Assembly (NCBI RefSeq): GCF_014647795.1
Contig: NZ_BMPW01000017.1
Coordinates: 1-64,000 of the forward strand
Length of the DNA stretch: 64,000 nt
DNA from: Actinoplanes campanulatus
Lineage (GTDB): Bacteria > Actinomycetota > Actinomycetes > Mycobacteriales > Micromonosporaceae
Reading direction: 5' to 3'
The stretch's first letter is position 1, and each line of letters opens with the position of its first letter. Both the position numbers and the translations under genes were made by a program. This document shows, one piece after another, positions 50,816 to 59,326 of the stretch. Under the pieces are notes generated by a model. It worked only from the letters and a program-made list of their open reading frames with translations. It was not told the origin of the DNA and made no database searches.

Positions 50816-51664
50816 TTGAGCACGGAAATGAGTCTCGTCGAGGCGATCATCCTCGGCGCGGTCGAGGGCGTCACCGAGTTCCTCCCGGTGTCCAGCACAG
50901 GGCACCTGACGATCCTGGAGAAACTGTTCGGCCACACCATCGACGACCCGGACATCACCGCCTTCACGGTGATCATCCAGTCGGGTGCGGTGCTCGCCAC
51001 CATCCTGTTCCTGCGCAAGGACATCGCCCGGGTGGTGCCCGCCTTCTTCAAGGGCCTGTTCAACAAGTCCGACCGCGAGCACATCGACTTCAAGTTCGGG
51101 CTGGCGGTGCTGCTCGGCTCCATCCCGATCGTGATCGCGGCGCTGCTGTTCAAAGACGCCATCGAGGGCACCCTGCGCAGCCTCTGGTTCGTCGCCGGGG
51201 CGCTGATCCTGTGGAGCGGTGTGATGGCGTTCGCCGACCACGCCGCCACCCAGATCCGCCACCAGGACGACGTCACCTGGAAGGACACGCTGATCATCGG
51301 CACCGTGCAGTGCATGGCGCTGATCCCCGGCATCTCCCGCTCCGGCGCCACCATGTCGGCCGGCCTGCTGCGCGACATCGACCGGGTCACCGTGACGAAA
51401 CTGTCGTTCTTCCTGTCGATTCCGGCGCTGACCGGCGCATCGATCCTGCAGGGCGTCAGCGAGGCCGACCGGATCTCCGCCGGGGTCGGCTGGACCAACA
51501 CGATCGTCGCGACCGTGGTCAGTTTCGTGGTCGCCTACGCGTCGGTGACGTGGCTGCTCAAGTTCGTGTCCAAGCACTCGTACAGCATCTTCATCTTCTA
51601 CCGGGTGGCGCTCGGCTCGTTGCTGTTGCTGCTGCTGGCCACCGACACGATCGCCGCCAAGTAA
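50816..51664 (+). CDS. uppP: Undecaprenyl-diphosphate phosphatase
   Basis: A 282-residue membrane protein with eight helices and both signature motifs: LGAVEGVTEFLPVSSTGHL and ALIPGISRSGATMSAGLL, the catalytic Glu/Ser/Arg regions of BacA/UppP. It recycles undecaprenyl phosphate, the lipid carrier of peptidoglycan synthesis, at the cytoplasmic membrane and gives basal bacitracin resistance. TTG 50816 start. Complete. Confidence 0.95.
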   Translation: MSTEMSLVEAIILGAVEGVTEFLPVSSTGHLTILEKLFGHTIDDPDITAFTVIIQSGAVLATILFLRKDIARVVPAFFKGLFNKSDREHIDFKFGLAVLLGSIPIVIAALLFKDAIEGTLRSLWFVAGALILWSGVMAFADHAATQIRHQDDVTWKDTLIIGTVQCMALIPGISRSGATMSAGLLRDIDRVTVTKLSFFLSIPALTGASILQGVSEADRISAGVGWTNTIVATVVSFVVAYASVTWLLKFVSKHSYSIFIFYRVALGSLLLLLLATDTIAAK

Positions 51665-51669
51665 CGGCC

Positions 51670-52551
51670 ATGACACCGGGGGAACGAGCGCTCGCCCACG
51701 TGCGGGCGCTCTTTCCGTCCGGCGGTCCGGTGCCGGGCACGCCGATCACCGTCAACTTCCACCCCGACCGGCCGCTCGCCGACGGCCGCACCGTGATCGA
51801 GCACCTCGCCGTGGACGGCGTCTACCGCACCCAGTACGAGACCGGCATCTCCAACGGCGGGCTCGGCGGCGACCGGCCCCGCTGGGAACAGCGCATGTTC
51901 GGTGACAGCGGCAGCCGGCCCGTCTACGGGGCGCTCAACCTGGCCGGGCATCCCGACGGGGCGGCGCCACGGTTCGGCAGCTGCCATCTCGAACTGCGGG
52001 CGCACTGTCTCGAGCGGGCCACGTTCAGCCTCGGCGACAGCTACACGGAGCCGACGATTCTGGGCACGGCGGGCACGTTCGGCGCCGTCTGGGAGGGGCT
52101 TCTCGCGCAGGTCACCCGTACCGGAAACGCTGTCGGGGTGAGCGCGAGCGGCACGGACCAGTGGGTGGCCGCGCTCGGCGTGCCCCGCACGCAGGCCGGC
52201 CGGGCCCTCGACGACTACGTCGAAGCGCAGGTCCACGACGGGCTCACCCTGAGCGCCGACGTCGCGGCCGTCGTCGCCGACCCCTCATTCCGCGGTACGG
52301 CGTACGAAAGGCATCTGCGTGCCCTCGGGTTGCCGCTGCGCTGGCACGGCGGATTCCGGCTGCCCGCCGGCGAGTTCCCCGACGAGTTGCGCGGCCCGCA
52401 GGCGGTGGCGCTGGGCCGCCGGATCGCCGCCCGCTACGGCGAACAGGTGCTGGACGCGGCCGTGCTCGGCCGGGCCGCCCGCGACGGCGACCACCCGCAG
52501 CTGATCAAATATTTGTGGCACATCCTGGTACTCAAGGGGCGGCCAACCTAG
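51670..52551 (+). CDS. DUF3626 domain protein
   Basis: A 293-residue protein, 5 bp after uppP. Pattern ITVNFHPDRPLADGRTVIEHLAVDGVYRTQYETGISNGGL, RPVYGALNLAGHPDGAAPRFGSCHLELRAHCLERATFSLGDSY, and RYGEQVLDAAVLGRAARDGDHPQLIKYLWHILV near the end matches DUF3626. Function unknown. The 3' end overlaps the convergent hydrolase gene by 20 bp. Confidence 0.85.
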   Translation: MTPGERALAHVRALFPSGGPVPGTPITVNFHPDRPLADGRTVIEHLAVDGVYRTQYETGISNGGLGGDRPRWEQRMFGDSGSRPVYGALNLAGHPDGAAPRFGSCHLELRAHCLERATFSLGDSYTEPTILGTAGTFGAVWEGLLAQVTRTGNAVGVSASGTDQWVAALGVPRTQAGRALDDYVEAQVHDGLTLSADVAAVVADPSFRGTAYERHLRALGLPLRWHGGFRLPAGEFPDELRGPQAVALGRRIAARYGEQVLDAAVLGRAARDGDHPQLIKYLWHILVLKGRPT

Positions 52552-53026
52552 CCACCAGCTTCTCGCCCTCCGGCCACGGCCCGAACCCGGATTTCGAATC
52601 CAGATGCCCCACCCGGCCGGCGTCGTGGACCTCGGCGCCCCACTGCCCGGCCAGTTGCTCACCATAGGCGAACGTGGCATGCGGATCGTTACGCGACAAC
52701 ACCGCGATCGACCGGAACGGCAGCGGCGAACGCGGCATGTCGTCGATTTCCGGCGGCGTCACCAACAGCGCGCCCGCCACCGGGCCGGTGTGCTCGGCGG
52801 CCCACAACGCCACGGTGAGACAACCCGCCGAATGTGCGATCAGGACCGCCGGAGCGTCGCCGGCCGTGATGGCCGCATGCAGGGCGGCCACCCGCTCGCC
52901 GGCCACATAGGGCGGGCCGGGCGGCTCCGGCGCCCACGTGTGGTCGCGGTGGGCCCGCGCCCACTGCCGTGACCAGTGATTCGGAAACGGCACCCCACGG
53001 CCGGGCACCAGCAGAAATCGCGTCAC
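52532..53026 (-). CDS. RBBP9/YdeN-like alpha/beta hydrolase
   Basis: About 164 residues from GTG 53026: FLLVPGRGVPFPNHWSRQW, ALHAAITAGDAPAVLIAHSAGCLTVALWAAEH (nucleophile Ser in HSAG), SIAVLSRNDPHATFAYGEQLAGQWGAEVHDAGRVGHLDSKSGFGPWPEG (catalytic Asp and His in GHLDSKSGFG). Members of this family are small cytosolic serine hydrolases. The catalytic triad is complete. Divergent from the methyltransferase gene with 30 bp between starts. Confidence 0.88.
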   Translation of the reverse strand: MTRFLLVPGRGVPFPNHWSRQWARAHRDHTWAPEPPGPPYVAGERVAALHAAITAGDAPAVLIAHSAGCLTVALWAAEHTGPVAGALLVTPPEIDDMPRSPLPFRSIAVLSRNDPHATFAYGEQLAGQWGAEVHDAGRVGHLDSKSGFGPWPEGEKLVARLAAP

Positions 53027-53056
53027 CCACGAGAGGGTAACGGCTAACGTCGATGC

Positions 53057-53770
53057 ATGCCCGATGCGATCTTCGCCGACCCGCGGCTCGCCGCCCTGTA
53101 CGACACGTTCGACGGCGACCGTGACGATCTGGACGCCTATCAACGGATCGTCGCCGAACTCGGGGCGCGCACCATCGTCGACGTGGGCTGCGGCACCGGC
53201 TGCCTGGCGCTGCGGCTGGCCGTGGCCGGCTGCACGGTCACCGGCGTCGACCCGGCGGTCGCGTCGCTCGACATCGCCCGCGGCAAACCCGGCGGGGACC
53301 GGGTGACCTGGCTGCCGGCGCTGCCGGACCAGCGGTTCGACCTGGCGGTGATGACCGGCAACGTCGCCCAGGTGTTCCTCACCGACCGGGAGTGGCAGGA
53401 CACGCTGACCGGCCTGTACGACGTTCTCGTGCCGGGCGGGCACCTGGTGTTCGAGACCCGGCGGCCCGAATACCGGGTGTGGGACGAGTGGGCCCGCGAC
53501 ACCGGGCCGGTCGTGCGGGCGGTGCCCGGCGTCGGCGAGGTGCGGCAGCAGCGCCGGCTCACCGGGGTGCGGCTGCCGCTGGTCAGTTTCCGGTACACGT
53601 ACACGTTCCCCGACGGGCAGGTGCTCGAGTCGGATTCGACGCTGCGGTTCCGCGACCGCAACGAACTCTGCGACACACTCACCGGCGTCGGTTTCGAGAT
53701 CGTCGAGGTGCGCCAGGCCCCGGACCGGCCCGCCCGCGAGCGGGTCTTCCTCTGCCGGCGGCCCGCCTAG
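53057..53770 (+). CDS. Class I SAM-dependent methyltransferase
   Basis: A 237-residue methyltransferase: RIVAELGARTIVDVGCGTGCLALRLAVAGCTVTGVDPAVASLDIARG (motif I and acidic loop), FDLAVMTGNVAQVFLTDREW, LVPGGHLVFETRRPEYRVWDEWARD (post III). The C-terminal FRYTYTFPDGQVLESDSTLRFRDRNELCDTLTGVGFEIVEV is typical of small actinobacterial methyltransferases. Substrate unknown. Confidence 0.9.
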   Translation: MPDAIFADPRLAALYDTFDGDRDDLDAYQRIVAELGARTIVDVGCGTGCLALRLAVAGCTVTGVDPAVASLDIARGKPGGDRVTWLPALPDQRFDLAVMTGNVAQVFLTDREWQDTLTGLYDVLVPGGHLVFETRRPEYRVWDEWARDTGPVVRAVPGVGEVRQQRRLTGVRLPLVSFRYTYTFPDGQVLESDSTLRFRDRNELCDTLTGVGFEIVEVRQAPDRPARERVFLCRRPA

Positions 53771-53782
53771 AGAACCTTTCCG

Positions 53783-54060
53783 GTCGAGGTCCGCGTTTCG
53801 CTTCCCGCTTCCTTTTCCGGTACGCGTGTCCTCGTCCCGTTCCTATCAGGGCCGTTCCGCCCGCCCGGCCCCGCTCGCTGCCAACTCCCGCCTGTGCCGC
53901 CCCCGCCGGGCGTAGATCCGTTGGACACCCCCGCATGTGCCGCCGCTCGCGCCGGGCGGGTGATTGCGGTCGTGGGTTGCCAGGCACCCGGGGCGGTGCT
54001 CCCGGCCGTCACGCCCGTCGCGCCTGGCGGGTGGTTGCGGTTGATGCCGGTGCGCCATGG
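53783..54060 (+). repeat. Dispersed intergenic repeat, copy B, with attached arrays
   Basis: 53783-53935 carries the core (GTCGAGGTCCGCG, GGTACGCGTGTCCTCGTCCCG, TCAGGGCCGTTCCGCCC, TGTGCCGCCCCCGCCGGG, GTAGATC). 53936-54060 then carries CGGGCGGGTGATTGCGG and GGCGGGTGGTTGCGG style units that are the reverse of the array at 56270-56470. The whole 53771-54281 gap has no gene that I can support. Confidence 0.65.
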
Positions 54061-54346
54061 GAACCCGGCGGGAGTCACTCACCGTGACCGTGGTGGTGGG
54101 TGCGTGAGAGTGCGTGGTAGATCCCGGCTGCTTTGGAGCCATCTTTCGGTTGTGGGTGGCCGTGATGTCAGGCGCGCATTCGGGCGGCTGTGGCGTCACC
54201 CCGACTCGTCATCGATCTTGGGCGATGGTGGCTTTCGGGCCAATCTTGGTTCCTGGTTGTCATCCGGCGGTGAATCATCACTGAGGGACCCCCGTTTTCA
54301 TGGAGCTTCATGATCATGGTCTGATGGCCATGGGGAGGAAGCATCC

Positions 54347-54658
54347 GTGGCACCACCGAAGAAGTACCCCGATGAGCTGCGGCAACGTGCCGTACGACTG
54401 TATCGGGAATCGGATCCGAAGCCGGTGATCAAGCGGCTGGCGGAGCAGTTGAACGTGCATCCGGAAGCGTTGCGGAACTGGATCCGGCAGGCCGAGGCGG
54501 ATGCCGGGGAACGCGCCGATCGGCCGACGACGGACATGCTGGAGGAGAACCGGCGGCTGTTGAAGGAGAACGCGGAGCTGCGGCGGGCGAACGAGATCCT
54601 GAAAGCCGCGTCGGCGTATTTCGCGGCGGAGCTCGACCCGACCCGGCGACGGTCCTGA
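54347..54658 (+). CDS. IS3-family transposase OrfA
   Basis: A 103-residue OrfA with the helix-turn-helix (PKKYPDELRQRAVRLYRESDPKPVIKRLAEQLNVHPEALRNWIRQAE) and a C-terminal leucine zipper (MLEENRRLLKENAELRRANEILKAASAYFAAEL). GTG start 54347. It binds the IS ends and is normally fused to OrfB by -1 frameshifting. Confidence 0.9.
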   Translation: MAPPKKYPDELRQRAVRLYRESDPKPVIKRLAEQLNVHPEALRNWIRQAEADAGERADRPTTDMLEENRRLLKENAELRRANEILKAASAYFAAELDPTRRRS

Positions 54659-55575
54659 CGTTCATCGAGGAACAGTCGGGCCGCTTCGCGGTCGCGCTCC
54701 TGTTACGGGTCCTGGAGATCGGCGAGTCGACCTACTACGCGTGGAAGAAGCAGGTCGAGCAGCCCTGCGACCGCGACATCGTCGACCTGGGTCTGCTGTC
54801 GAATATCTATGAGGTGTGGGAGGCGTCCGGGTTCACGTACGGCTCCGACCGGGTGCATCAGCAGCTGCGCCGCGAGGGGATCCGGGTCGGCCGTAAGCGC
54901 GTCGAGCGGCTGATGCGCTCCCAGGGCTGGCAGGGGGCGCACTTGCGGCGGGGCTGGCGTGGCGGGTCGACGAAGCAGGACCCCACCCGGGAGCCGGCGC
55001 CGGATCTGGTCAACCGGCAGTTCCGGGCGAACGCGCCGGACCGGTTGTGGGTCGCCGACGCGACCCGGATCCCGTGCGGCGAGGGGGTGTTCTGGCTGGC
55101 CGCGGTCCGCGACGTGTTCTCCCGGCGGATCGTCGGGTGGAAGACGTCGAACAGTTGCGACACCGATCTGATCCTGGCCGCCCTGGAGTACGGGATCTAC
55201 TCGCGTCAGGTGCGCGACGGCGAGTTGATTCATCACAGCGACAGGGGCTCGAACTACACGTCGTTCCGGTTCGCGGATCGCTTGTACGACAACGGGATCC
55301 TGCCGTCGATGGGCTCGGTCGGCGACAGCTACGACAACGCGTTGATGGAGAACTTCTGGTCCACGTTGAAGATCGAGTTGGTCTATCGGCAGGCGTGGCG
55401 CACCCGCGACGAGGCCGAGAACGCGCTGTTCGCGTACATCGATGGCTGGTACAACACCCGCCGGATCCAGAAGGAACTCGGCTACCTCAGCCCCGACGAG
55501 TACGAGACCGCCTGGTATCAACACCAGGAACAACCGGCCGAGCCAGCCTTGGCCGCCCCGGCCACCAGCCGGTAG
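54652..55575 (+). CDS. IS3-family transposase OrfB (DDE integrase)
   Basis: The frame -1 to OrfA opens at 54652 (VLTFIEEQSGRFAVALLLRVLEIGESTYYAW) and runs to 55575. DDE residues lie in WVADATRI, HHSDRGSNYTS and NALMENFWSTLKIEL, with the YDNGILPSMGSVGDSYDNA segment between. HTH_21-type N-terminus YGSDRVHQQLRREGIRVGRKRVERLMRSQGW is complete. Expression likely needs programmed -1 frameshifting in or before the TCCTGA end of OrfA. Confidence 0.88.
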   Translation, partial: VLTFIEEQSGRFAVALLLRVLEIGESTYYAWKKQVEQPCDRDIVDLGLLSNIYEVWEASGFTYGSDRVHQQLRREGIRVGRKRVERLMRSQGWQGAHLRRGWRGGSTKQDPTREPAPDLVNRQFRANAPDRLWVADATRIPCGEGVFWLAAVRDVFSRRIVGWKTSNSCDTDLILAALEYGIYSRQVRDGELIHHSDRGSNYTSFRFADRLYDNGILPSMGSVGDSYDNALMENFWSTLKIELVYRQAWRTRDEAENALFAYIDGWYNTRRIQKELGYLSPDEYETAWYQHQEQPAEPALAAPATSR

Positions 55576-55611
55576 CAGGGAAAACCGCTCCATCAAAGCG
55601 GGGGAAACTCA

Positions 55612-56269
55612 TCACTCATGATCCATTTTCCCCGGCAGACCTTGGGTAATCGGATGCATCCGGGAGTCTTCTGCTTGGTTGGCCGCGGTCTGACGTCAAG
55701 CACCGCATCGGGTGAACCGCCGTCGAGGTGATGCGGGGCCCATATTGCGTCGAAAGCACCTTTTGCTCGCGCGGTGAGCACCTCATTGGGTCCGCTTTGC
55801 GCGCTTTGCCCGACAGTTGTTCGCGATCTTGGTGAGTTCACCACCCCTGGAGGTGGTCAACTCACCAAGATCGGCCCCGCCGCCCTTCCTTCGGTCGAGG
55901 GATTGCGGAAATGGGAGCGGACAGCCAAGAAAGAGGCTCCCGGACGGCCACGATCACCCAAGATCTACATCGATGCTTGAGGATGGCTCGAACGGTCGGT
56001 GGTGACCGGCCGGATCTCGCGGCGAAGGCACGGAAGCACGCGAACAAGCGACTCGACATCAACGCCAGCCACAACCGAGAAGGAGACTCTCCGGCTACCT
56101 CGATCATCCACGCAAGCCGGTGAACGGGGTCCCTCGCTCACGCGCAGTTCCGGTCGGTGGACTTTCGGAGGTGAACACACACAACAGCCGCCACGTGGGC
56201 GGCCATCCCGGCGATAGGCCACGTAGGCGACCACGACACTGCCGCCGTATGCACCCACCCTTGTGTAAA
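55612..56269. other. Intergenic DNA right of the IS element
   Basis: No gene is supported here. On the minus strand 55620-55820 reads PNEVLTARAKGAFDAIWAPHH-like sequence that looks faintly coding, but no family is recognised. The stretch is somewhat lower in GC than the neighbourhood. A hairpin lies at 55824. Confidence 0.4.
55824..55873. terminator. 22-bp hairpin, family member 2
   Basis: Arms 55824-55845 and 55852-55873 pair with one mismatch around CCTGGA. Outer CGATCTTGG / CCAAGATCG and inner ACCACC / GGTGGT are identical to the hairpin at 35420-35491, while the middle part differs (TGAGTTC / AACTC). Not directly after a recognised gene. Confidence 0.75.
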
Positions 56270-56660
56270 GGCCACCACCCGCCCAGGCGGCCGGCGTTAC
56301 GGCTGCGAGCAGGCAACCTCCGTGCTTGGCGAGCGAACCGTGACCACCCGCCCCGGGCGGCCGGCGTTACGGGGGAGGGCACCCGGGGGCCTGGCCGGCA
56401 AAACCGTGACCACCCGAGAGTGGACAGCCCCGGAGCCTGACCGGCAGGAGCGCGACCACCCGCCCAGCGTGACCGAAAGCGAGGCGGCGGCATCTGAGTG
56501 AGTGGCAGCCGCCCGGCCTGCCCGGGCACCGATCTACGCCCGGCGGGGGCGGCACAGGCCGGAGTAGGCAGCAAGATCGCGCGGACCGGACGGGACGGCC
56601 CTGAAATGGCGGGACGAGGACTCGCGTACCGCAAAAGGAGCGACACGCGGACCTCGACCA
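56270..56660 (-). repeat. Dispersed intergenic repeat, copy C, with tandem array
   Basis: 56270-56470 holds about four ~50-65-bp degenerate tandem units, each starting (GT)GACCACCCGCCC and two continuing GGCGGCCGGCGTTACGG. 56528-56660 holds the core repeat in minus orientation (ACCGATCTACGCCCGGCGGG, GCACAGGCCGGAG, CGAGGTCCGCG). Orientation is opposite to copy B, so the two flank the IS3 element as long inverted repeats. Confidence 0.7.
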
Positions 56661-56678
56661 CAAAAGAGCTTTAGCTGG

Positions 56679-57074
56679 TCATTGCCTTTCGCCGCGGTAG
56701 GGGAGCCACACGAATCCCCGCGCGAACGGCACGAACCCCGGCCCGTCGCCCGGCTCCGGCAGCACCAGACCGGGAACCTGCCGGCGGGCGCGCAGTGGGC
56801 TGAGCGGATCCCAGCCGGCCAGCGCCGCCCGGTAGCCGGTCAGATCGGACAGCAGCCGGTACAGGCCGTTGCCCAGGTCGGTGAACCAGTGGGCCGTCCG
56901 GGGCCCGTCGACCACCGGCACCACCGACAGCAGCAGGGTCGTGTCACCGTCGCGGTCCAGGCGCGGCCAGTGCAGGTCGATCGGCGCGTTTCCGGCGGCC
57001 ACCACCCGGTCCGCCGCGGCCACCGCCGCCTGCGCTGACCGGAACTCGACCACCAGCTCGAAACGGGCCACCAT
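56679..57074 (-). CDS. Hypothetical protein (131 aa)
   Basis: About 131 residues from ATG 57074: MVARFELVVEFRSAQAAVAAADRVVAAGNAPIDLHWPRLDRDGDTTLLLSVVPVV, then WFTDLGNGLYRLLSDLTGYRAALAGWDPL. A compact alpha/beta domain, no known family. It is divergent from the toroid-fold protein gene. Confidence 0.65.
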   Translation of the reverse strand: MVARFELVVEFRSAQAAVAAADRVVAAGNAPIDLHWPRLDRDGDTTLLLSVVPVVDGPRTAHWFTDLGNGLYRLLSDLTGYRAALAGWDPLSPLRARRQVPGLVLPEPGDGPGFVPFARGFVWLPYRGERQ

Positions 57075-57203
57075 CGCCGCTCCCCGGGTAGGAGGAGCCC
57101 TCATTGTCGGGCGGCGCCGTCCACATCGTCGAGACCGGCGGCGGATGTCCGCTGGCTGGATCGGTGCGGCGCGGGATCGGCCGGCCGGTGCGAGGATGAG
57201 CGG

Positions 57204-58070
57204 ATGGGGTTCGATCTCGAGGCGGCGGTGACGTTCGCGGCCGCCAACGCCCGCAACCTGGACCGGCGGCGGCTGCACCACCTGCTCGGTGAGCTGCCCG
57301 GGCAGGCCGTGACGGCGGCGCTGGACGGTTACCGCAACCCCGACGGTGGGTACGGGTGGGCGCTGGAGCCGGACCTGCGGTCGACGACCAGCCAGCCGGT
57401 CGCCGCCATGCACGCCCTGGAGGTGATGGCCGAGGTCCGCGACACCGGGCCACGGCCGATCGCGCTGCTGGACTGGCTCGAGCGGCACAGCCTCGACGAC
57501 GGTGGGGTGCCGTTCGCGCTGCCGTTCGGCGACACCACCGGCAGCGCCCCGCACTGGATGGGCGCCGACCCGGGTGTGTCGTCGTTGCAGATGACCGCCC
57601 AGTTGGCGGGGCACGCGCACCGGCTGGCCCGGCACCGGCCGGATGTGGGCGGGCATCCGTGGCTGGCCGCCGCCACCGGCTACTGTCTCGGCGCGATCGA
57701 GCGGATCGAGACGGCGCCGCACGCGTACGAGCTGATGTTCGCGTTGCGGTTGCTCGACGTGGTCGACGCGCCGGTGCTGCTGGAGCGGCTGGCCCAGTTC
57801 GTGCGGATGGACGGGCCGACCGCGGTCGAGGGTGGTGTCGACGGTGAGGTGCTGTATCCGCTGGATTTCACCCCGCACCCGGGTACGGCGTCGCGGAAGC
57901 TGTTCGATGCGGGTGCGGTGGCCGCCGACCGGGGGCGGCTCGCGGCCGGCCAGCAGGCGGACGGCGGCTGGGCGGTCACGTTCGCGGCGTACAGTCCGGC
58001 GGCCGCCGTCGAATGGCGCGGCTACGCCACCGTCGCCGCCGTGGCCGTGCTGCGGGACACGCCCGGGTGA
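57204..58070 (+). CDS. Prenyltransferase/terpene-cyclase-like toroid protein
   Basis: A 288-residue protein with alpha/alpha-toroid features: repeated QxDGGW/NPDGGYGW-like units (YRNPDGGYGWALEPDLRSTTSQPVAAMHALEVM; LERHSLDDGGVPFALPF; AGQQADGGWAVTFAAYSPAAAVEWRGYATVAAVAVL). These resemble the QW repeats of squalene cyclases and prenyltransferase beta subunits, but no DxDD or metal-binding triad is evident, so an enzymatic role is not established. The next gene overlaps its stop by 4 bp. Confidence 0.7.
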   Translation: MGFDLEAAVTFAAANARNLDRRRLHHLLGELPGQAVTAALDGYRNPDGGYGWALEPDLRSTTSQPVAAMHALEVMAEVRDTGPRPIALLDWLERHSLDDGGVPFALPFGDTTGSAPHWMGADPGVSSLQMTAQLAGHAHRLARHRPDVGGHPWLAAATGYCLGAIERIETAPHAYELMFALRLLDVVDAPVLLERLAQFVRMDGPTAVEGGVDGEVLYPLDFTPHPGTASRKLFDAGAVAADRGRLAAGQQADGGWAVTFAAYSPAAAVEWRGYATVAAVAVLRDTPG

Positions 58071-58486
58071 CAGTGGCCGATACCCTGGGCGGCGTGACCG
58101 TCGTGAAAGGGCCCGACCTGCGTATCGGCTCGCCCGAACGGGAGCTGGCGCGGGAGGCGCTGCAGGAGCATCTGGACGCTGAGCGCATCGACGCCGCCGA
58201 GTTCGAGCAGCGGCTGCTGGACTGTCAGGCCGCGCGTACCCGGACCGCGCTGGAGCAGGTCTTCGCCGATCTGCCGGACCCGCATCCGCGGTTGACGAAG
58301 CCGGCCGACGACGAGGACGACGAGGCCGCCGGTGTGGTGTCCGGGATGGTGGCGCTGATGCTGGGCGTCCCCGTGTCGATCGTCATGGGTTTCGTCTACG
58401 GCGCCTGGTGGTCGCTGGCCGTCACGGTCGGGATCACCGTGCTCCTGGTCTTCGTCGGGCAGACGTGGGGCGGCCGGCAGCGGTAA
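58067..58486 (+). CDS. DUF1707 membrane protein
   Basis: About 139 residues from GTG 58067 (overlapping the preceding stop). DUF1707 domain: DLRIGSPERELAREALQEHLDAERIDAAEFEQRLLDCQAARTRTALEQVFADLPDPHP. Two TM helices follow (GMVALMLGVPVSIVMGFVYG; WWSLAVTVGITVLLVFVG). The family is common in actinobacteria, with unknown function; such proteins often sit near membrane regulators. Confidence 0.88.
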   Translation: MTVADTLGGVTVVKGPDLRIGSPERELAREALQEHLDAERIDAAEFEQRLLDCQAARTRTALEQVFADLPDPHPRLTKPADDEDDEAAGVVSGMVALMLGVPVSIVMGFVYGAWWSLAVTVGITVLLVFVGQTWGGRQR

Positions 58487-58529
58487 ACCCGGTGACGGGC
58501 GGCCCGCCGATCCGTCATGATCGGCGACC

Positions 58530-59222
58530 ATGACCGGCCTGTACGTCGCGCTCGGCGACTCGATGTCCATCGACGACTACGCGGGCGGCCCCGGCCGGGG
58601 CGCGGCGAGCCTGCTGCACCGCAACCACGACCGTGACTTCGCCGACTGGGCCGGCCGGGACCTGCCCGGCTGGACGCTGCGGCTGCTGGCCCGCGACGGC
58701 GCCGTCGTCGCCGACGTCCTGGACCGGCAGTTGCCGCAGCTCACCGAGGTCCCGGACCTGGTGACCGTGACGATGGGCGGCAACGACCTGATGGGCGCCT
58801 ACGGCGACGACACCGCGGCCGCCGCCGTCGTGGGCCGGGTCGCCGCGCAGGGCGAGGGCGTGCTGTCGCGGCTGCGGGCGGTGACCGGCCCGTCGTGTCC
58901 GATCGTGGTCACCACCGTCTACGACCCGAGCGACGGCACCGGCGAGGTTCCCGGATCCGGGCTGCCGCCGTGGCCGGGCGGCCCCCGGTGGGTGGCCGCG
59001 CTGAACGGTGAGCTGGCCGCGCTGGCGGCCCGGCACGGCGCGCTGCTCGCCGACGTGCACGCCCGCTTCCGCGGCCACGGGGTGACGGCCGGTGACCCGG
59101 CCCGCGCGGAGCCGCGTCCGGACGGGCGTGACCTGTGGTTCTGCGGGGTGATCGAACCGAACGCGTGGGGCGCCCACCAGATCCGTGCCGCCTGGTGGGA
59201 GGCGCTCGACCGGCGCGGCTGA
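58530..59222 (+). CDS. SGNH/GDSL esterase
   Basis: A 230-residue SGNH hydrolase: YVALGDSMSIDDYAGGPGRGAASLLH (nucleophile Ser in GDS), TVTMGGNDLMGAYGD (block III GGND), VVTTVYDPSDGTGEVPG, and EPNAWGAHQIRAAWW (block V; the His after WGA). No signal peptide, so cytosolic or non-classical. Substrate unknown; typical SGNH esterases act on acyl or acetyl groups. Confidence 0.85.
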   Translation: MTGLYVALGDSMSIDDYAGGPGRGAASLLHRNHDRDFADWAGRDLPGWTLRLLARDGAVVADVLDRQLPQLTEVPDLVTVTMGGNDLMGAYGDDTAAAAVVGRVAAQGEGVLSRLRAVTGPSCPIVVTTVYDPSDGTGEVPGSGLPPWPGGPRWVAALNGELAALAARHGALLADVHARFRGHGVTAGDPARAEPRPDGRDLWFCGVIEPNAWGAHQIRAAWWEALDRRG

Positions 59223-59326
59223 GCCGCGGCCGCGCTGTCGGATGTCCGTTACACCCGATCGATGCCCTGACGGGGTATCCGTCGAGCCCTATGGTCGGGC
59301 ACAGATCCACGTCGCAGGGAGGATCC

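Larger units (their letters stand above)
54282..55611 (+). mobile_element. IS3-family insertion sequence, 1,330 bp
   Basis: Imperfect 25-bp terminal inverted repeats are visible: left 54282-54306 (TGAGGGACCCCCGTTTTCAT...) and right 55587-55611; 19 of 25 positions match. Both ends begin TGAG/CTCA. The flanks show a 4-bp target duplication TCAC at 54278-54281 and 55612-55615. OrfA and OrfB are intact and overlapping in the -1 relation. An element with a perfect TSD and intact frames is likely recent and possibly active. Confidence 0.85.

Noticed and set aside
56270-56660. Coding region on the minus strand in the repeat zone
   Set aside because: Open frames exist but consist of Arg/Pro-rich sequence from the repeats without start, ribosome site or family.
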